From IMG/VR virus record IMGVR_UViG_3300009376_001622, positions 1 through 53,693 of that record: DNA of 53,693 bases; one strand, written 5' to 3'. This DNA comes from a virus. A model generated the notes under the pieces. That model did not search any database. It was not told the DNA's origin and saw nothing but the letters and a program-made list of their open reading frames with translations. This document shows, in pieces, positions 7,531 to 15,876 of the stretch. The translations under genes were made by a program, and so were the position numbers. Position 1 is the first letter of the stretch. Every line of letters starts with the position of its first letter.

Positions 7531-7613
7531 CTAAAATTAAGTATACCTGTAAGAAAAAACTAAAAAGTGTTTGATTTGAAGAAAACTCCCAAAATCTTCA
7601 TACTTAATTTTAG
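7531..7613. promoter_or_regulatory. 14-bp inverted repeat between divergent lipoprotein genes
   Basis: CTAAAATTAAGTAT (7531-7544) and its exact reverse complement ATACTTAATTTTAG (7600-7613) lie 55 bp apart. Each divergent gene therefore has ATACTTAATTTTAG upstream in its own reading direction. It may be a shared promoter motif or an operator. Confidence 0.5.
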
Positions 7614-7617
7614 TAGC

Positions 7618-7643
7618 AAAGTTTTTCGTCAAAGTTTTTCGTC
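7618..7643 (+). repeat. Tandem 13-bp direct repeat
   Basis: AAAGTTTTTCGTC occurs twice head to tail at 7618-7630 and 7631-7643, in the leader of the VWA lipoprotein gene and about 20 bases before its ribosome-binding site (GGAGGGAGGG). Confidence 0.7.
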
Positions 7644-7678
7644 ACGTTCATAACCGTTTTTGGAGGGAGGGTTTATGT

Positions 7679-9265
7679 ATGAAGTGGTTGCTAATCTTTA
7701 GTTTGGGTTTTCTAACCTTGGGCTGTTCGGATCATATGATTTCGAAAGTACAGCCAAACGAGCAAGACATTCTGGTTCATCCGGAGCATATTGATTTCGG
7801 TCATTTAGTTTCAGGAGAAGAATCAGGGTCAGATACATTTGCAGTAATCAATGCCGGGGATCATGAGTTAACAATCATGGCTCCCGTTTTAGTTTCCGGT
7901 AATAACAGATTTTCGTTTCTCGTTGAGGAAGGCGAATACGTTATTGAAGAAGGCGAACTGATGGATTTTGAGGTAGGCTATATTCCAGAAACCTTTGAAT
8001 CTAATGGTGCATACATAGAGATTATATCAGATGATCCAGATGAACCTGTGGTCCATGTAACATTAGAAGGCCATGGCGATGCTCCTGTTATTTCTGTAGA
8101 TCCATTGGAATTTGACTATGGCTCTATTTCAATTGGGTGTGATAACGAAGAAAGAATTACTATCGGAAACGATGGAAACCTACCGCTAACCGTTGAGTCA
8201 GTTACTCAAATGGTTACACAGCCTGTAGATATCCTAATGGAATTTGGAGCCCTTCCAGAACCACCATGGACAATTGACCCAGGGTTTGAATTAGATTTTT
8301 TGGTTTCATACATACCCACAGACACTGGGTTGGATTCTAGCGAAATCGAAATTGTTAGTAATGATCCACAAACCCCATTCATTGAGACGATTCAATATGG
8401 GGATGGAGATGTTGAACAGTGGGTTAATGATCAGTTCGAACAAGAAGAGATACCGTTACTTGATATTCTTTGGGTCATCGATAACAGTGGCTCAATGGGG
8501 GTAATTCAATCACACGTTGCTAATAACATGGCTGCATTTATGCCGGTCTTTTTGGCAGCAACCCCAGATTTCCATATGGGATTCATTACAACAGATAGCG
8601 CAGCATTTTCCGGAGGGTATTATTTAGATACTTCGACAGTAGATCCCGAAACTGAAGCTTCTACTATCGTTAACGGGATTGGAACATACGGCTCTGGGTA
8701 TGAGAAGGGAATTGAGTATGCTTATGAGTCAACTAATTCTTCTTCGTACGCAGGTCCCGGTAGTACCTTTTTGCGTGATGATGCTACGCTTGTAATTATT
8801 TTTGTGAGCGATGAACCGGACTATAGTACAGGCGGCTGGTCAAATTATACGACTCACTTCTCTGCCTTAAAAGATCCAGATCGGCTTCATATGGTTTCTA
8901 TCATTGGGGATTATCCGAGCGGATGTACTTATAATAATGGCTCTTATACCAGAACAATCCAACACGGATCCGGCTATTACGATATTACAAATTATTTTGG
9001 AGGAGATGTTCTTTCAATCTGTGCCACCGATTGGGGGCTTCAAATGGAAGACCTAGCTGAAACTGTGTCTTCTAGACGAACGTTCGCCCTGAGCGAAGCT
9101 GACCCCATTGAAGACACAATAGAGGTGTATGTCAATGGGCAATTAGTAACTGGGACATGGACTTATGATCCAACGGATAATGACGTAACATTTAATGCAG
9201 GGGAGGAGCCAGAACCAGGTGACACTATAGAAGTAGTCTACGCCACTTGGGGTTGCGGCGAATAA
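7679..9265 (+). CDS. Lipoprotein with Ig-like anchor repeats and a VWA domain
   Basis: 528 residues from ATG 7679 (GGAGGGAGGG upstream). It has a lipoprotein signal ending FLTLGC (Cys16). Two beta-sandwich repeats of the choice-of-anchor D/ASH type follow (residues about 30-135 and 136-240; DFGHLVSGEESGSDTF and DYGSISIGCDNEE mark their starts). A von Willebrand A domain comes next, with the metal site DNSGS near 268, and a short C-terminal beta domain closes the protein. This layout is typical of surface lipoproteins in Myxococcota-type bacteria and very unusual in a phage. It could alter adhesion or receptor exposure of the infected cell. Confidence 0.88.
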   Translation: MKWLLIFSLGFLTLGCSDHMISKVQPNEQDILVHPEHIDFGHLVSGEESGSDTFAVINAGDHELTIMAPVLVSGNNRFSFLVEEGEYVIEEGELMDFEVGYIPETFESNGAYIEIISDDPDEPVVHVTLEGHGDAPVISVDPLEFDYGSISIGCDNEERITIGNDGNLPLTVESVTQMVTQPVDILMEFGALPEPPWTIDPGFELDFLVSYIPTDTGLDSSEIEIVSNDPQTPFIETIQYGDGDVEQWVNDQFEQEEIPLLDILWVIDNSGSMGVIQSHVANNMAAFMPVFLAATPDFHMGFITTDSAAFSGGYYLDTSTVDPETEASTIVNGIGTYGSGYEKGIEYAYESTNSSSYAGPGSTFLRDDATLVIIFVSDEPDYSTGGWSNYTTHFSALKDPDRLHMVSIIGDYPSGCTYNNGSYTRTIQHGSGYYDITNYFGGDVLSICATDWGLQMEDLAETVSSRRTFALSEADPIEDTIEVYVNGQLVTGTWTYDPTDNDVTFNAGEEPEPGDTIEVVYATWGCGE

Positions 9266-9266
9266 C

Positions 9267-9794
9267 ATGGGGTCATGGCTTAAAAAGATTGCTATAGTAT
9301 TGATTGTTTTTCCACTTGGTCTATTGGCCGGAAATCATGCCATGATAGTATACGAAGCTAATGCATTCAAGCCTTGGCAATGGAATGTAGATGATGCACC
9401 TATCGTAGTTAATTGTTACGGCCCTGAAATGGACATCGGTTATATTCAAGACGCTATTGATTTTTGGAAGCCATATGGAGAAGAGGTAGCTTTCATAATT
9501 GAGGAACCCATGGAAGAGGTCTGTAAAAACGAGATGCTTGATGGGTTTATACTACTTAAGAAAGCTACTCCAAATTATCATGCTGATCATTCTACCTTAG
9601 CCTCAACAGCAAGGAGGGTTCAGCTTCTACAGATCAGAGGCGCCGTTATTCGTTTTAATCCTGGCTCGTATAGACTAGAGAACGTTTTTGAACATGAGAT
9701 GGGCCATGCATTTGGGTATACCCATATTGAACTCGAAGGACACGTGATGCATCCTGAGTTCGAAAAAATGGGCCACAATTTCTGGCTACCTTGA
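9267..9794 (+). CDS. Membrane-anchored metzincin-like zinc protease
   Basis: 175 residues, starting 1 nt after the VWA lipoprotein. An N-terminal hydrophobic segment (residues 6-24) is an anchor or signal peptide. The zinc motif HEMGHAFGYTH gives His143, Glu144, His147, Gly150 and His153, the full HExxHxxGxxH of metzincins. VMHP about 10 residues later fits the Met-turn. The domain is shorter than most matrixins. Location outside the inner membrane is inferred. It could process its neighbour or host envelope proteins. Confidence 0.85.
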   Translation: MGSWLKKIAIVLIVFPLGLLAGNHAMIVYEANAFKPWQWNVDDAPIVVNCYGPEMDIGYIQDAIDFWKPYGEEVAFIIEEPMEEVCKNEMLDGFILLKKATPNYHADHSTLASTARRVQLLQIRGAVIRFNPGSYRLENVFEHEMGHAFGYTHIELEGHVMHPEFEKMGHNFWLP

Positions 9795-11300
9795 TTACTG
9801 CTCGTGTAATATCATCCAACCATTGATTCCATCACACATAATCCATAGGACGCCATGGGCTTGATTGATAACATACGTTAGGCTGCCATCTATTGTATCG
9901 GAGCTGTCTCCATCAATCGTAATATTGTTTGTGCCTGCGTTACCCATTGCATCTTTAATAATTAAGATCTGGCCGGAAGAACTAGATTTCGCCGGGAGCG
10001 TAAGCGTGATAGCCGAGCCATTGATGCACCTAATCACATAGTCGGAAGACAGCAGTGTTATTGAGCTGTTAACATCTCTAAACTTATTCTTTTGTCCGCC
10101 CTGAAAGTCGACATCCCCATTTACATGCAATAATGACAGTGGGCTAGTAGTTCCAATACCGACTCTGCCTGTACTATCTATCGTAAGCCTTGTATTGTTA
10201 TCAATTAGCGATGTTCCAATTTTAAATTTATCTGCGTCCCCGTCATCGACACCCAAAGAAAAAGCCAATGAAGCACCACCGTCCACGCTGAACCCTACAG
10301 CTGAATCACCGTCGGCCGCGTCTGATTGTACTACAAGGCTGCAATGTCCGGCCGAAGTAAAAAAATAACTAGCATGGGAATTGGAGCCTGTCATGGCAAA
10401 GTCTCCAGCTGCAGTAGCTTGGAAATCTACGTATTTAGATCCGTCAGTATGAGTAAGTCTTAGCTGTGGGTCAAAAGGAGTTAAGATATCTAATACTCTA
10501 TCTGGGCCAGACGTTCCGATACCGATTTTGTTATTACCGGAATCAACGAAAAGCATATGGTCTACTTGATCGCTTTCAATTCTAAAATCATTTGTAGCAT
10601 GGCCATCATCATTGAGAACAAGACCGTTTTGGTGCACTGTTATGACTTCACCATGCTGATTATGAATTTTTGTTTTGAAACTATCCTCATCGTGGTTAAT
10701 GTGTAGTACTTCGTTGCCGGAATGAAGATAAATTGCTTTGGCTGCAGCCTGAGATTTTACTATAAAGTCGACATCGGCTGCGCCATCATTAAAGACAATC
10801 TTGTCTTGCGTATCGTCTTCTGTCATGTGGATCATGTCGATACCACCAACTTGAAACTGCATCTGATCATTTGCTGGAAAATCTATGTATGTGTCTCCAT
10901 CTCCAAGGTGTTGCATTCTTCTAGAAATCGCAATGTCTGAAGTATGAGATGAGTTGTCGATACCTACTACGAAAGTACCAGCACCCATACTATCGACACC
11001 GTCCGGACCAAATCCGAAACGCCCATCAGCTCTTGCTCTGAAGATAATATCTCCGTCGCCGTCTTCCATTTCTAAAACCCGGGTATTTGATCCGTTGCCA
11101 TCTGTCAACAGTTTTAGAACATGCGCGCTTGAATTGTGGTCATTATCAACGGTCATAACATAATTGTTTGTAATGTCGGCAATGACTGAAATGCTTCCAG
11201 AGACAATTAACCCGTGTACATCTTTAGCGGCTTGACCTTCTACAATTACACCTTCGTTAAATCTAGCCGTTGCATGGCCCATGTTTTTAATTTTGGGCAT
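9795..11300 (-). CDS. Second tail-fibre-like structural protein
   Basis: 501 residues, converging directly on the protease gene with no gap. It is built of short beta modules of the phage-fibre type: RVGIGTTSPLSLLHVNGDVD, IGIGTSGPDRVLDI, and a module with DTYIDFPANDQMQFQVGG. Its phrasing closely follows the giant fibre at 43238 (DDTYVRFTDDNINIQAGG), so the two share ancestry. The C-terminal 80 residues are typical of a fibre tip, but no endosialidase-type chaperone domain is visible. It lies on the opposite strand inside an island of exported proteins, far from the main fibre. It may be an alternative adhesin or a decoy fibre. Confidence 0.8.
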   Translation of the reverse strand: MPKIKNMGHATARFNEGVIVEGQAAKDVHGLIVSGSISVIADITNNYVMTVDNDHNSSAHVLKLLTDGNGSNTRVLEMEDGDGDIIFRARADGRFGFGPDGVDSMGAGTFVVGIDNSSHTSDIAISRRMQHLGDGDTYIDFPANDQMQFQVGGIDMIHMTEDDTQDKIVFNDGAADVDFIVKSQAAAKAIYLHSGNEVLHINHDEDSFKTKIHNQHGEVITVHQNGLVLNDDGHATNDFRIESDQVDHMLFVDSGNNKIGIGTSGPDRVLDILTPFDPQLRLTHTDGSKYVDFQATAAGDFAMTGSNSHASYFFTSAGHCSLVVQSDAADGDSAVGFSVDGGASLAFSLGVDDGDADKFKIGTSLIDNNTRLTIDSTGRVGIGTTSPLSLLHVNGDVDFQGGQKNKFRDVNSSITLLSSDYVIRCINGSAITLTLPAKSSSSGQILIIKDAMGNAGTNNITIDGDSSDTIDGSLTYVINQAHGVLWIMCDGINGWMILHEQ

Positions 11301-11554
11301 TACCGGATTTCCTTAGTAGATTCTGAAATCTCAATATTAAAGTCTCTTCTTAATTCTATGAGTGGATTAAAAGCGGCAGTCTTTCGTTCTAACAGCAAAG
11401 CACCAGTAGGCTTAATTAGTTGACCTTCTATTTCGAGGCCCTCGAAATCAATTTCAGTTCTTTGCTTATAAACAACCCTTCTTTCTTCAGTTGCTTCCTC
11501 AGCCGGTGGATCACCAGCCATAGCCACAGCAGTAAATAATAAAATACCAAGCAT
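11300..11554 (-). CDS. Small exported protein, unknown function
   Basis: 84 residues with an upstream AGGAG. The N-terminus MLGILLFTAVAMAG is a cleavable-type signal peptide. The mature part is charged and beta-like (RRVVYKQRTEIDFEGLEIEG). I recall similar segments in myxobacterial envelope proteins but cannot name a family. Its stop overlaps the fibre-like start by 1 nt, so the two are probably co-translated and exported together or act at the envelope. Confidence 0.65.
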   Translation of the reverse strand: MLGILLFTAVAMAGDPPAEEATEERRVVYKQRTEIDFEGLEIEGQLIKPTGALLLERKTAAFNPLIELRRDFNIEISESTKEIR

Positions 11555-11665
11555 TTTGTAAATCTCCTATTTTGTGATTATAATTATGACGTTTTAGAGT
11601 TAACACGTGTGCAAATGATTGTATATTGTGTTTTCTCAAAAACCGTTTAACTTAAAGGAGACGTT

Positions 11666-11821
11666 ATGAGAAATCTACTGATTTTAGGTACCATGTTCAT
11701 GGGCCTTGCATTAGTTGGCTGTGGTGATGATGATACAGATGACACAGCTGGTGAAGAGGTTGAAGATACCTCTGTCGAAAATTCAGATGGCGGTGACGCC
11801 GGATCGGAGGAAACAGAATGA
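11666..11821 (+). CDS. Very small lipoprotein
   Basis: 51 residues from ATG 11666, preceded by AAAGGAG (11654-11660). The signal ends LALVGC (Cys19), and the mature part is almost entirely Asp, Glu, Ser and Gly. It resembles the linker of the thioredoxin-like lipoprotein. Its stop overlaps the next start (ATGA), and both proteins begin MRNLL, suggesting duplication of the 5-prime end. The function is unknown. Confidence 0.75.
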   Translation: MRNLLILGTMFMGLALVGCGDDDTDDTAGEEVEDTSVENSDGGDAGSEETE

Positions 11822-12066
11822 GAAATCTTCTAGCAAATAAGAAGGTCCAGATCGGACTTGGTGTAGCAGCAGTGGTTGCCGTTGTTTGGCTATGCGTTGC
11901 TGGTGGCAACAGCGAAAACGTTGAAGAAGCTACCGCTACAGAGATTCCTGCAGAAGTAGTAGCCCCAGAAAAGGTTGATACAGTTATCAATACTTTTGAG
12001 ACTACCGCTCCTGCTGCTGAGGACAAGAAGACCAACGCTGATGCTGATGAAAACACTACCAAGTAA
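11818..12066 (+). CDS. Single-span membrane protein
   Basis: 82 residues. Residues 10-28 form one hydrophobic helix (VQIGLGVAAVVAVVWLCVAG) and the rest is a hydrophilic tail rich in Ala, Glu and Thr. It is coupled to the small lipoprotein by a 4-nt overlap and followed by a strong terminator, so the two make a small bicistronic unit. The function is unknown. Confidence 0.75.
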   Translation: MRNLLANKKVQIGLGVAAVVAVVWLCVAGGNSENVEEATATEIPAEVVAPEKVDTVINTFETTAPAAEDKKTNADADENTTK

Positions 12067-12087
12067 ACAGTAGTTAAATCACATATT

Positions 12088-12121
12088 AAAAGGCCGTTCG
12101 CGAATGCGAACGGCCTTTTTT
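12088..12121 (+). terminator. Rho-independent terminator
   Basis: GGCCGTTCGC (12092-12101) pairs perfectly with GCGAACGGCC (12106-12115) around a GAAT loop, followed by six T residues. It closes the 11666-12066 unit. Confidence 0.92.
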
Positions 12122-12188
12122 CGTTCTAAAATGTTACGAAACAATTGGCACAATAGATCTTATTTATCTGGTATTATAGGATCACAAA

Positions 12189-13127
12189 ATGGAATTACCA
12201 ATAATGTACGGGGCCATAGGTTTCTTCATGGCCGCCTATGCGGTTATTGCAAACGACAGCGCTCAGACTCTTGGAACCTTTATTGCTTCTAATAAAGAAA
12301 CTAAATGGCATTGGCAATGGTTGACAATGGCTTTAGTAATGGTAGCCACTTTATCTTATGGGTATATGTCTGGAGACATTGCACACGGGCGCCTTAATTC
12401 AATTCCTTTACCTGATACATTCCAATGGTATCACCTAGCAGCACCGGCTTTATTATTGGGGCTTACTAGGTTTGGTGTTCCTGTAAGCACCACTATCCTG
12501 ACGCTTAGTGTTTTCTCTAGTTCTTTTATCCTAGAAAAAATCCTGATTAAATCAGCGCTTGGATATGCTCTTGCTGCTGTATCGGCTTATGTTCTGTGGA
12601 ATATTTTGTCTAGGTTCCTCGATGAACGAGGCCCGGTCGCAATAGAGAACCGGTCTAAGTGGCGAGCAGCTCAATGGATTGCGACATGTTTTCTATGGCA
12701 TCAGTGGCTTGCGCATGATATTGCCAATGTCGCAGTCTTCTTGCCAAGGGGTACAGAACTACCTTTGTGGATGTTCGTTAGCTTCATGGCCATTCTCGTG
12801 GCCGGGTTGGCACAATTATTCTATACTCGAGGAGGAAAGATACAGGAGATCGTCTTATCTAAATCTGGTACTCGATTCATGAGGTCTGCAACCATTATAG
12901 ATTTCTCGTACGCTCTAATCCTCTGGTACTTTAAGCAATATAATGATATTCCAATGTCAACAACATGGGTATTTGTCGGGCTGCTATGCGGTCGAGAGCT
13001 AGCTGTTTACAGACACTTTAGGTCTGAAGACGGGATAAGAGTTGTGTTCCCAATGTTGGTCTCGGATTTTCTAAAAATGATGGTCGGTTTGGCTCTTAGC
13101 GTTTTGTTAGTTTGGTTTATTGCATAA
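12189..13127 (+). CDS. PiT-family inorganic phosphate permease
   Basis: 312 residues and about 8-9 hydrophobic segments, so it lies in the inner membrane. It carries both halves of the PiT (PHO4) signature: IANDSAQTLGTFIASN near residue 21 and LAHDIANVAVFLPRG near residue 178. GVPVSTT (about 97) and MSTTWVFVGLLCGRE (about 256) are also present. It is somewhat shorter than typical bacterial PitA. It would import phosphate, often limiting for phage DNA synthesis in the sea; phosphate-uptake genes are known cargo in marine viruses. It stands alone between a terminator and the tmRNA. Confidence 0.88.
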   Translation: MELPIMYGAIGFFMAAYAVIANDSAQTLGTFIASNKETKWHWQWLTMALVMVATLSYGYMSGDIAHGRLNSIPLPDTFQWYHLAAPALLLGLTRFGVPVSTTILTLSVFSSSFILEKILIKSALGYALAAVSAYVLWNILSRFLDERGPVAIENRSKWRAAQWIATCFLWHQWLAHDIANVAVFLPRGTELPLWMFVSFMAILVAGLAQLFYTRGGKIQEIVLSKSGTRFMRSATIIDFSYALILWYFKQYNDIPMSTTWVFVGLLCGRELAVYRHFRSEDGIRVVFPMLVSDFLKMMVGLALSVLLVWFIA

Positions 13128-13196
13128 CGATCAGAATCTTGTACATTAGTATGATATTTAGTATAAAGTATTGTTCATTGAAATTCTAAGTGATAA

Positions 13197-13607
13197 GGGG
13201 GCGCAACGGTTTCGACGGGGTAGAATCCGGGGGAGAGTGCATGTAGGTAAGATACAACCTTAAAAGTTCAAACACAATAATTGCAAATAACAATTACTAT
13301 TACGAATCTGCACGCTTAGCGGCTTAATCGGGTGGTTGTCCTTGACCATCTATCCAATAAGGACTTTAGCGGGTGATTCCGCCGAGAATAAAAGACAATG
13401 GTGTTTAATTCAGAAATGAATAAAAGACAATGGTGTTTTAAAAATCGCAATGGTTACCCAGCTTGTAGCTGGTGGATTTCTAAGGCCACATAGGAAAAGG
13501 GAAAATTGTGGATAGTTTGTTAGTTGACGATATAATTAAACTAAGCATGTGAATGACTCAAACTTTGACTATTGCGGACGCGGGTTCGACTCCCGCCGCC
13601 TCCACCA
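13197..13607 (+). ncRNA. ssrA: tmRNA (one-piece)
   Basis: The 5-prime end GGGGGCG (13197-13203) pairs with CGCCTCC (13597-13603), including a G-U third pair as in alanine tRNA-like domains, and CCA is encoded (13605-13607). The T arm GGGTTCGACTCCC is intact. The internal reading frame starts at GCA 13283 and ends at TAA 13325-13327, encoding ANNNYYYESARLAA, whose LAA end is the usual ClpXP/ClpAP degron. tmRNA frees stalled ribosomes and tags the product. It sits just upstream of a tagged gene and clpS. Confidence 0.96.
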
Positions 13608-13623
13608 CTTATAGGATCGTCGG

Positions 13624-14772
13624 ATGAAATTAACAGAAGCTCAAATCAAACAAGTAATAGAGTCATCTATAGAGGCCCGAAGACCGGTCAAAGTCCACAT
13701 ATTAACGGAACAACAATTACGTAAAGCAGTACGCTATCACTTAAAAACTGGTAGGCCGATAAACGAAGGACTTCTTGATCTGTTAAAAGGAGCATTAGGC
13801 GGATTATTTGACGCATTCTCTGGTGCATTTACTGGCGCTTTAGATGCAGCTGCTGGTTCACTAGGAGATGCCATGGGTTCACTCCAGAGCGAGTTGTCTT
13901 CCGGTATGGACGGCGCGGAAGTTCCGCCCATGGAAGATCTTGAGCCGAGTAAAAACCCTAATGACAAAATGCTCATGGGGGTATACATTGGCGCGTTTGA
14001 GCAAGAGATTAAAAACGCTGCTGATATGATAGAGAATCTTAAAGAAGTAGACAACCCATATCCTCCTACTGATGGATCAGATGCAGAAGAATGGATGGGC
14101 CTATTTGCGCCTAGATGGGAAAATGCAGCTACGGCCGTTGGATATCTGGCCGCAGCTTCCAAAGAGGTTTCAAAACATATCCCAGAAGCCAGGGGTTTAC
14201 AAAAAGAGCTTGAGGCCGCAGGCGAAGATCCAGTTGCTGTTCTCGAAGCCGCAAAAAGCGGAACAGAATTTTGGACAAGCACAATCATCCCTCAATTAAA
14301 AACTGGGGCTGATGAGGGGGCTTTAGAGAAAGCTCACGATATGATGAAATCTATGGTTCAGGACTCAATACATAAGCTTGAAGATATGGATGAACACTTC
14401 AGTTCTATGGCTGCCACTATTGATGAAGTTCTTCCTCAATGGATAGAACAGCGGGATGCTGTCGAAGAGGAAGTCCCAGAAGAAGAACAAGAAGAGGCCG
14501 CTGAAGAAGCTGCGGAAAATGCCGAAGATGCCGGTGAAGACGGCGGTGGTGGCGGTGTCCCAGAAGAAGTCGCCGGCGAAGAAGACGCCTTAGGCGGAGA
14601 GATCGTTGCCGGAGGTGATGATGAAGGGGGCGACGATGGCGGAGACGATGAAGGCCCTGAAGAAAAAGAAGAAAAATTAGAAACGGAAGGCCTAGTTCGT
14701 GTTAATAGTAGGCATATTCTTTTAACAGAAAAACAATTGAAAAGATTGATTCGACGACTTATAATAAATTAA
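13624..14772 (+). CDS. Large tag-related protein with motif at both ends
   Basis: 382 residues, starting 16 nt after the tmRNA. The N-terminus has two tag-like repeats (MKLTEAQIKQVIESSI and HILTEQQLRKAVRYHLKTG), and the extreme C-terminus has a third (HILLTEKQLKRLIRRL). Between them lie a Gly/Ala-rich hydrophobic stretch (residues 46-82, LLKGALGGLFDAFSGAFTG), a helical domain and an acidic low-complexity region (about 280-355) of Glu, Ala, Gly and Asp. This is compatible with a virion-internal or membrane-active ejection protein. No family is recognised. Confidence 0.75.
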   Translation: MKLTEAQIKQVIESSIEARRPVKVHILTEQQLRKAVRYHLKTGRPINEGLLDLLKGALGGLFDAFSGAFTGALDAAAGSLGDAMGSLQSELSSGMDGAEVPPMEDLEPSKNPNDKMLMGVYIGAFEQEIKNAADMIENLKEVDNPYPPTDGSDAEEWMGLFAPRWENAATAVGYLAAASKEVSKHIPEARGLQKELEAAGEDPVAVLEAAKSGTEFWTSTIIPQLKTGADEGALEKAHDMMKSMVQDSIHKLEDMDEHFSSMAATIDEVLPQWIEQRDAVEEEVPEEEQEEAAEEAAENAEDAGEDGGGGGVPEEVAGEEDALGGEIVAGGDDEGGDDGGDDEGPEEKEEKLETEGLVRVNSRHILLTEKQLKRLIRRLIIN

Positions 14773-14784
14773 GCCGGAGGATTT

Positions 14785-15105
14785 ATGCCATCAAAAAAGA
14801 GGGATAAACGCTCAGATGTAGGTGTGATGGATCGTGGTGATAATAAGGTCCAGAAACCTCGAAAATTTAAAGCTGTAATGCTAAACGATGATTATACCCC
14901 TATGGATTTTGTTATCGTAATTCTTGAACACGTTTTTCGTAAATCTTCTGCAGAAGCAACAAGGCTGATGCTAGATGTACATAAGAAAGGCCGGGGAATT
15001 GCAGGTGTTTATACCAGAGAGATTTGCGAAACAAAATGTATGCAAGCCGTTAATTTTGCCAAAGCCGAGGGATATCCGTTCCTGGTACAAATGGAGCCAG
15101 AATGA
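14785..15105 (+). CDS. clpS: ClpS-like protease adaptor
   Basis: 106 residues. The conserved core runs KAVMLNDDYTPMDFVIVILE, then the helix VHKKGRGIAGVYTREICETK and the end YPFLVQMEPE, as in ClpS. ClpS binds the ClpA N-domain, delivers N-end-rule substrates and reduces ClpAP degradation of SsrA-tagged proteins. The 25-residue basic N-terminal arm is unstructured, as in the family. It has a good ribosome-binding site (GGAGG) and overlaps the next gene by 4 nt. Placement near the tmRNA suggests that the phage controls tagged-protein turnover. Confidence 0.93.
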   Translation: MPSKKRDKRSDVGVMDRGDNKVQKPRKFKAVMLNDDYTPMDFVIVILEHVFRKSSAEATRLMLDVHKKGRGIAGVYTREICETKCMQAVNFAKAEGYPFLVQMEPE

Positions 15106-15701
15106 ACCTGAACGATCCTGGGTTTTATTACAATGAGCTTACACATTTTATTTCGGAACGAGTCTTAGAATGTATCAATGAAGGCCTAAAGAGTAATTGG
15201 GGATATGTCTATTGGCCGTACCCAGTAAAAATCCTAGATGACAGTTACACAGTTCTATACAAGTGGGAAATGCATAGAGCAAAACAGGATTACGAGTGGG
15301 ATGTTATCGGTTATGCCGGCCCTAACGAAAGCTATGAGCCTACAGTAGAATTTCATTTCCTTCTTAAGAAAGGGATCTGGTCGAAGAAGGCCGGTATTTC
15401 GAAAGCGGCTATCATTAACGTTGTTGCACATGAGCTTCATCACATTGCCCAAAATTACGAAGGGACTGATAGTGCCATGGATGAAGAAAACCCTTATGAA
15501 TACTTTATGCTTCCACACGAAATAGAAGCGTTCCACATGGGCTTTAGAGCAGAATCGCAATTCTCTGGTAACCCAATGGAAATTCTTATGGCAGACTATC
15601 TGCAAGGACGAATAGATTGTGGGGAATTAACAATAGAACAGTCTAGAGCTGTAATTAGCGCTTGGCTCAACCCGGATTGGAGTCTGATAAATGTTAGCTG
15701 A
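15102..15701 (+). CDS. Putative HExxH zinc metallopeptidase
   Basis: 199 residues. The motif VVAHELHHIAQN carries HExxH, and PHEIEAFHMGF about 30 residues later offers a third acidic ligand as in gluzincin-like enzymes. There is no signal peptide, so it is cytoplasmic or virion-borne. Similar short HELHH proteins of unknown role occur in marine myophages. It overlaps clpS upstream and a small coiled-coil gene downstream. Its role in proteolysis is inferred from the motif. Confidence 0.75.
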   Translation: MNLNDPGFYYNELTHFISERVLECINEGLKSNWGYVYWPYPVKILDDSYTVLYKWEMHRAKQDYEWDVIGYAGPNESYEPTVEFHFLLKKGIWSKKAGISKAAIINVVAHELHHIAQNYEGTDSAMDEENPYEYFMLPHEIEAFHMGFRAESQFSGNPMEILMADYLQGRIDCGELTIEQSRAVISAWLNPDWSLINVS

Positions 15702-15846
15702 CTTGAAAATAATTCTTAGAGAAATAACCGATCTAGAAAAAATACTTCGGCGACGATCTTTGAATACATCAGAGGATCGTGCATCCATAAAAAAATTACA
15801 GGAAATTAAAAAACGGGTTCAGGCTTTAATTGTTCAAGAATTATAA
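15691..15846 (+). CDS. Small coiled-coil protein
   Basis: 51 residues from ATG 15691, overlapping the preceding gene by 11 nt, and ending at TAA 15844-15846. It is almost all helical and charged, with heptad spacing of Leu and Ile (LKIILREITDLEKILRRR). It is the last gene of the clpS unit. It could be a partner of the metallopeptidase. Confidence 0.6.
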   Translation: MLADLKIILREITDLEKILRRRSLNTSEDRASIKKLQEIKKRVQALIVQEL

Positions 15847-15876
15847 AAATAATTTATAAACCCTTATATCCATCTC

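Noticed and set aside
7226-7574. Ser-rich + strand frames opposite the thioredoxin-like lipoprotein linker
   Set aside because: They are the antisense of the GAC/GAA/TCA linker codons and have no ribosome site.
13197-13607. A tRNA gene from the GGGTTCGACTCCC arm
   Set aside because: The arm belongs to the tRNA-like domain of the tmRNA; no anticodon arm is present, and no separate tRNA was seen elsewhere.
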